DNA of 20,837 nt from Mycoplasmataceae bacterium (GTDB lineage: Bacteria > Bacillota_I > Bacilli_A > Mycoplasmatales > Mycoplasmoidaceae), in NCBI GenBank assembly GCA_020024735.1, contig JAHHTI010000008.1, forward strand, positions 1 to 20,837. The letters run 5' to 3'. Below, piece after piece: positions 19,214 through 20,837 of the stretch (position 1 is its first letter; each line of letters opens with the position of its first letter). The notes beneath the pieces are model-generated. The model did not search any database and was not told the DNA's origin. It saw only the letters and a list, made by a program, of their open reading frames with translations. Made by a program: the position numbers and the translations under genes.

Positions 19214-19468
19214 TTAGAATACCATAATTCCTGAATGTTTCATATCTGATCCAAACTTAATATGAGTACCAGAAGTTTGGAAAGGATTGTAATTATTTTG
19301 GGGATTAGGATTATCTAAATAAATAGCTGTATTTACCATACTGAAGATATTGTCTATAGCTGAACCAATAGCAGCTGCACCAAAAGCAAGATTCATCGTT
19401 CTGGAATAAGACATCTTCTTAGCTCCTCCTTTACTAAAATACTTAGTATTGTCTGATATAACTTGCAT
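19214..19468 (-). CDS. Small KGG-leader peptide A, putative exported bacteriocin-like peptide
   Basis: An 84-residue product. Its leader MQVISDNTKYFSKGG parallels that of peptide B. The core after Gly-Gly is 69 residues. It starts basic (AKK), has a Gly/Ala-rich moderately hydrophobic stretch (NLAFGAAAIGSAIDNIFSMV), then the polar QNNYNPF motif, and ends GIMVF. The small-residue spacing in AFGAAAIGSA recalls the helix-packing motifs of two-peptide bacteriocins. A strong ribosome binding site (AAAGGAG, 19479-19473) lies 4 bases before the ATG, supporting this start over the internal Met19. It is the first gene of a two-gene minus-strand unit behind a good promoter. Function and export route are inferred; no peptidase-transporter is in the window. 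Confidence 0.72.
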   Translation of the reverse strand: MQVISDNTKYFSKGGAKKMSYSRTMNLAFGAAAIGSAIDNIFSMVNTAIYLDNPNPQNNYNPFQTSGTHIKFGSDMKHSGIMVF

Positions 19469-19480
19469 ATTGCTCCTTTC

Positions 19481-19499
19481 TGGAGGATTTGTTCCTCCA
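19481..19499 (-). promoter_or_regulatory. Inverted repeat at the start site of the peptide operon
   Basis: Read on the minus strand, TGGAGGA, ACAAA, TCCTCCA form a perfect 7-bp inverted repeat. It starts on the last base of the -10 box and ends just before the ribosome binding site. As DNA it sits where repressors bind. As RNA, the TCCTCC arm is complementary to ribosome binding sequences and could pair with the downstream AAAGGAG. Confidence 0.6.
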
Positions 19500-19527
19500 C
19501 TATATGTAAGTGCTGTTTTTTTGTAAA
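19499..19527 (-). promoter_or_regulatory. Promoter of the KGG-peptide operon
   Basis: On the minus strand, TTTACA (19527-19522, five of six to the -35 consensus), a 17-base spacer and TATAGT (19504-19499, five of six to the -10 consensus). Transcription would start near 19492, about 24 bases before the ATG of peptide A. Confidence 0.7.
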
Positions 19528-19709
19528 ATCACTAAAAAATTTTTATTTTTTTTACTAAATGATAGTTTTTGAAGCATTATTAAGGGATTTTACAGAAAGA
19601 TATTTGTATTTTAGTAGGTGTTAAAGCTTAATTTCAAGGACTAATAAAAGTTTGGTTATATGATTTGTCTATTCAATTATGATAGATATCTAAAAGATGG
19701 GTTTTATAA
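19528..19709. other. Intergenic stretch, no gene seen
   Basis: AT-rich DNA between the four-segment membrane protein and the peptide promoter. I see no open frame worth calling and no strong terminator for the membrane gene. The only structure is GATTTTACA at 19586-19594, an exact inverted copy of the sequence at 19522-19530 that covers the peptide -35 box, plus the palindrome AGATATCT near 19685. Confidence 0.5.
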
Positions 19710-20585
19710 TTACTTCTTAACTAAATAAACAATCACTGCATAAAAGCCAAAGACAGTAGTGCAAATAATTGTAGTACCTCCAGTAGCAACTAAATTAACA
19801 AAATCTTCTGAACTAATTTCTATAGATAGTCTTTCAATTGTTGACAATGTTCTGATAGTACCTAACATATCATTATTATCTATATTAGCATCAATAAAAT
19901 TATCAATTCTCGCAATAATATTTGGATCTTTTACTACTAACCCTCGATAACCTGAAGTGTATAAATTAATGTAATGCTGAATATCTATAGGTCCTTTAAA
20001 TATAGGATTTAAATATTCATCTACAAACTTTAATTCAGGATTTTGTAATATATAATGGTAATCCCTCTTTATAAAACCAATATCAAGCAAAGTATCAGAA
20101 TTATATCCACTTGATACACTATAAACAATCATAAGAATAGAACAAGTAATAATAACCAAAAAGAATAAAAAGTTGGATAAATGAAATCATTTATTTAGTT
20201 TGTATTTTAAAACGTTTGAACCTGTACAGAAGCACCAAATAATAGCAAGTCAATAAAGCACAGCTAAAATATAAATAATCATTGTAATTATTGTGAAAGG
20301 ATTTAATCAAGTAGCAAGACTAATCGGAACATATCAATGTAAGGCATCTGTAATCGACAAAGCAGTAAATAATATTACTAGTAAAGTAACTGCTATCGTT
20401 ATTCAATTAATTTTGTAGCTTCATATTGTTAACTTTTGTTTACGAACTTCTCGATCTGCTATAATTTCAGGTGTATCTTCAATTTCAAGTCAAACTGGTT
20501 GTGGTCTAATAACTCTTTTAAACCGAGTTATTGGTTCAAAAAATAAAGGAATGGGTGAAAGATTAAAAGTACTTTTAGTGTTCAT
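19710..20585 (-). CDS. Four-segment membrane protein, unknown function
   Basis: Reading UGA as Trp gives 291 residues from ATG 20585-20583 to TAA 19712-19710; eight TGA codons fall in the N-terminal half, several within or beside membrane segments. The N-terminus (1-55) is polar and cytoplasmic-looking, with RFKRVIRPQP and REVRKQKL. Hydrophobic segments lie at about 61-83, 92-119, 138-158 and 270-289. Between the third and fourth is a soluble domain of about 110 residues with no Cys and many Asp/Ile/Asn. The protein ends LVKK. I recognise no family. It lies upstream of the KGG-peptide genes on the same strand but 241 bases away and behind their promoter, so it is a neighbour rather than a proven operon member. 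An immunity, sensor or transport-helper role is possible but speculative. Confidence 0.75.
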
Positions 20586-20597
20586 TTTATTTTTTAG

Positions 20598-20603
20598 ATT
20601 ATA
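20598..20603 (-). promoter_or_regulatory. Possible -10 box of the membrane protein gene
   Basis: TATAAT on the minus strand ends 12 bases before the ATG at 20585. The intervening bases are AT-only apart from one C and hold no ribosome binding site. A start site 6 to 8 bases after the box would leave a leader of about 5 bases or less. Confidence 0.4.
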
Positions 20604-20797
20604 CTTTTATCTTATCACTAATTTTATAAATTTTTAGGAACTGTAAACACTTATAGGAAAGAGTTTCGATTTTCTAAAAACACTAAAGATAAAATCTAAT
20701 AACTAATATTAGGTATTAGTTGTTTAAATTATATAGATATGTCAAATTCAAATATTATAAGAGATGATTAAGTTAATCCTTTTTCTATAACAAAATA
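20604..20797. other. Intergenic stretch with an inverted repeat, no gene seen
   Basis: No open frame worth calling. It holds a perfect 8-bp inverted repeat AACTAATA-TTAGG-TATTAGTT (20701-20721). On the minus strand a second TATAAT lies at 20733-20728, just before that repeat. Nothing resembles a tRNA. Confidence 0.45.
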
Positions 20798-20837
20798 TTA
20801 TTTGATTTGTTCTACAGGTTTTCCATCAAATTTATTA
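20798..20837 (-). CDS. C-terminal end of an unrecognised minus-strand protein (partial)
   Basis: A minus-strand frame entering from the right edge reads NKFDGKPVEQIK and stops at TAA (20800-20798). The composition is protein-like and the strand agrees with the neighbours, but 12 residues are too few to identify it or to exclude chance. Confidence 0.35.
   Translation of the reverse strand, partial: NKFDGKPVEQIK

Noticed and set aside
19405..19435. Internal Met19 of peptide A preceded by AAAGGAGG, which could make the KGG codons just a ribosome binding site
   Set aside because: The upstream ATG has its own strong AAAGGAG, and peptide B carries the same KGG leader in different codons that do not form a ribosome binding site.
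19759..19950. 63-codon plus-strand frame opposite the four-segment membrane protein
   Set aside because: It is antisense and only a mirror of the Ile/Asn-rich loop. The minus-strand frame is much longer and has sensible membrane segments.
20761..20788. GATTA-AGT-TAATC followed by CTTTTTCT as a plus-strand terminator
   Set aside because: Five A/T-dominated pairs are too weak and no plus-strand gene precedes it.

Overview
The window comes from a mollicute that reads UGA as tryptophan (translation table 4). Every long gene is interrupted by in-frame TGA at positions where its family has Trp, and none has an in-frame TAA or TAG. Low G+C, tight packing and 1 to 8 base gene overlaps agree. The beta and beta' lengths (1406 and 1292 residues) and the order DUF3196-like gene, tig, lon (as I recall for MG237-MG238-MG239 of Mycoplasma genitalium) suggest the pneumoniae/ureaplasma side of the class. 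I cannot name a species.

Plus strand, 1-18977. After the tail of an unrecognised gene and a terminator, a first transcription unit holds rpoB, rpoC, a DUF402 nucleotide phosphatase, a DUF3196-like protein and a 49-residue membrane protein. The trigger factor gene tig follows with its own -10 box. A third unit, lon-leuS-short dnaJ paralogue-dnaJ-grpE, starts at a good promoter (TTGCTA-17 bp-extended -10) that overlaps a degenerate but correctly spaced CIRCE operator. It is therefore probably under HrcA heat-shock control. With tig this is a proteostasis block: nascent-chain chaperone, AAA+ protease, two J-proteins and the DnaK nucleotide exchange factor. A leucyl-tRNA synthetase with altered editing-site residues sits inside it. 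A bidirectional terminator closes the unit.

Minus strand, 20837-18977. This accessory segment contains two small coupled genes (84 and 69 codons). Their products share a 15-residue leader ending in Lys-Gly-Gly, then a hydrophobic segment, a QNN[HY]xxF motif and an IxV[YF] C-terminus. They look like a diverged pair of double-glycine-leader exported peptides, resembling two-peptide bacteriocins in layout. They have a good promoter (TTTACA-17-TATAGT) with a perfect 7-bp inverted repeat at its start site. Upstream on the same strand is a 291-residue protein with four predicted membrane segments and no recognised family, a possible immunity or partner protein. No peptidase-transporter is in view. 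This peptide/membrane-protein cluster is the best candidate for an undescribed system.

I found no tRNA, rRNA, insertion sequence or CRISPR array.
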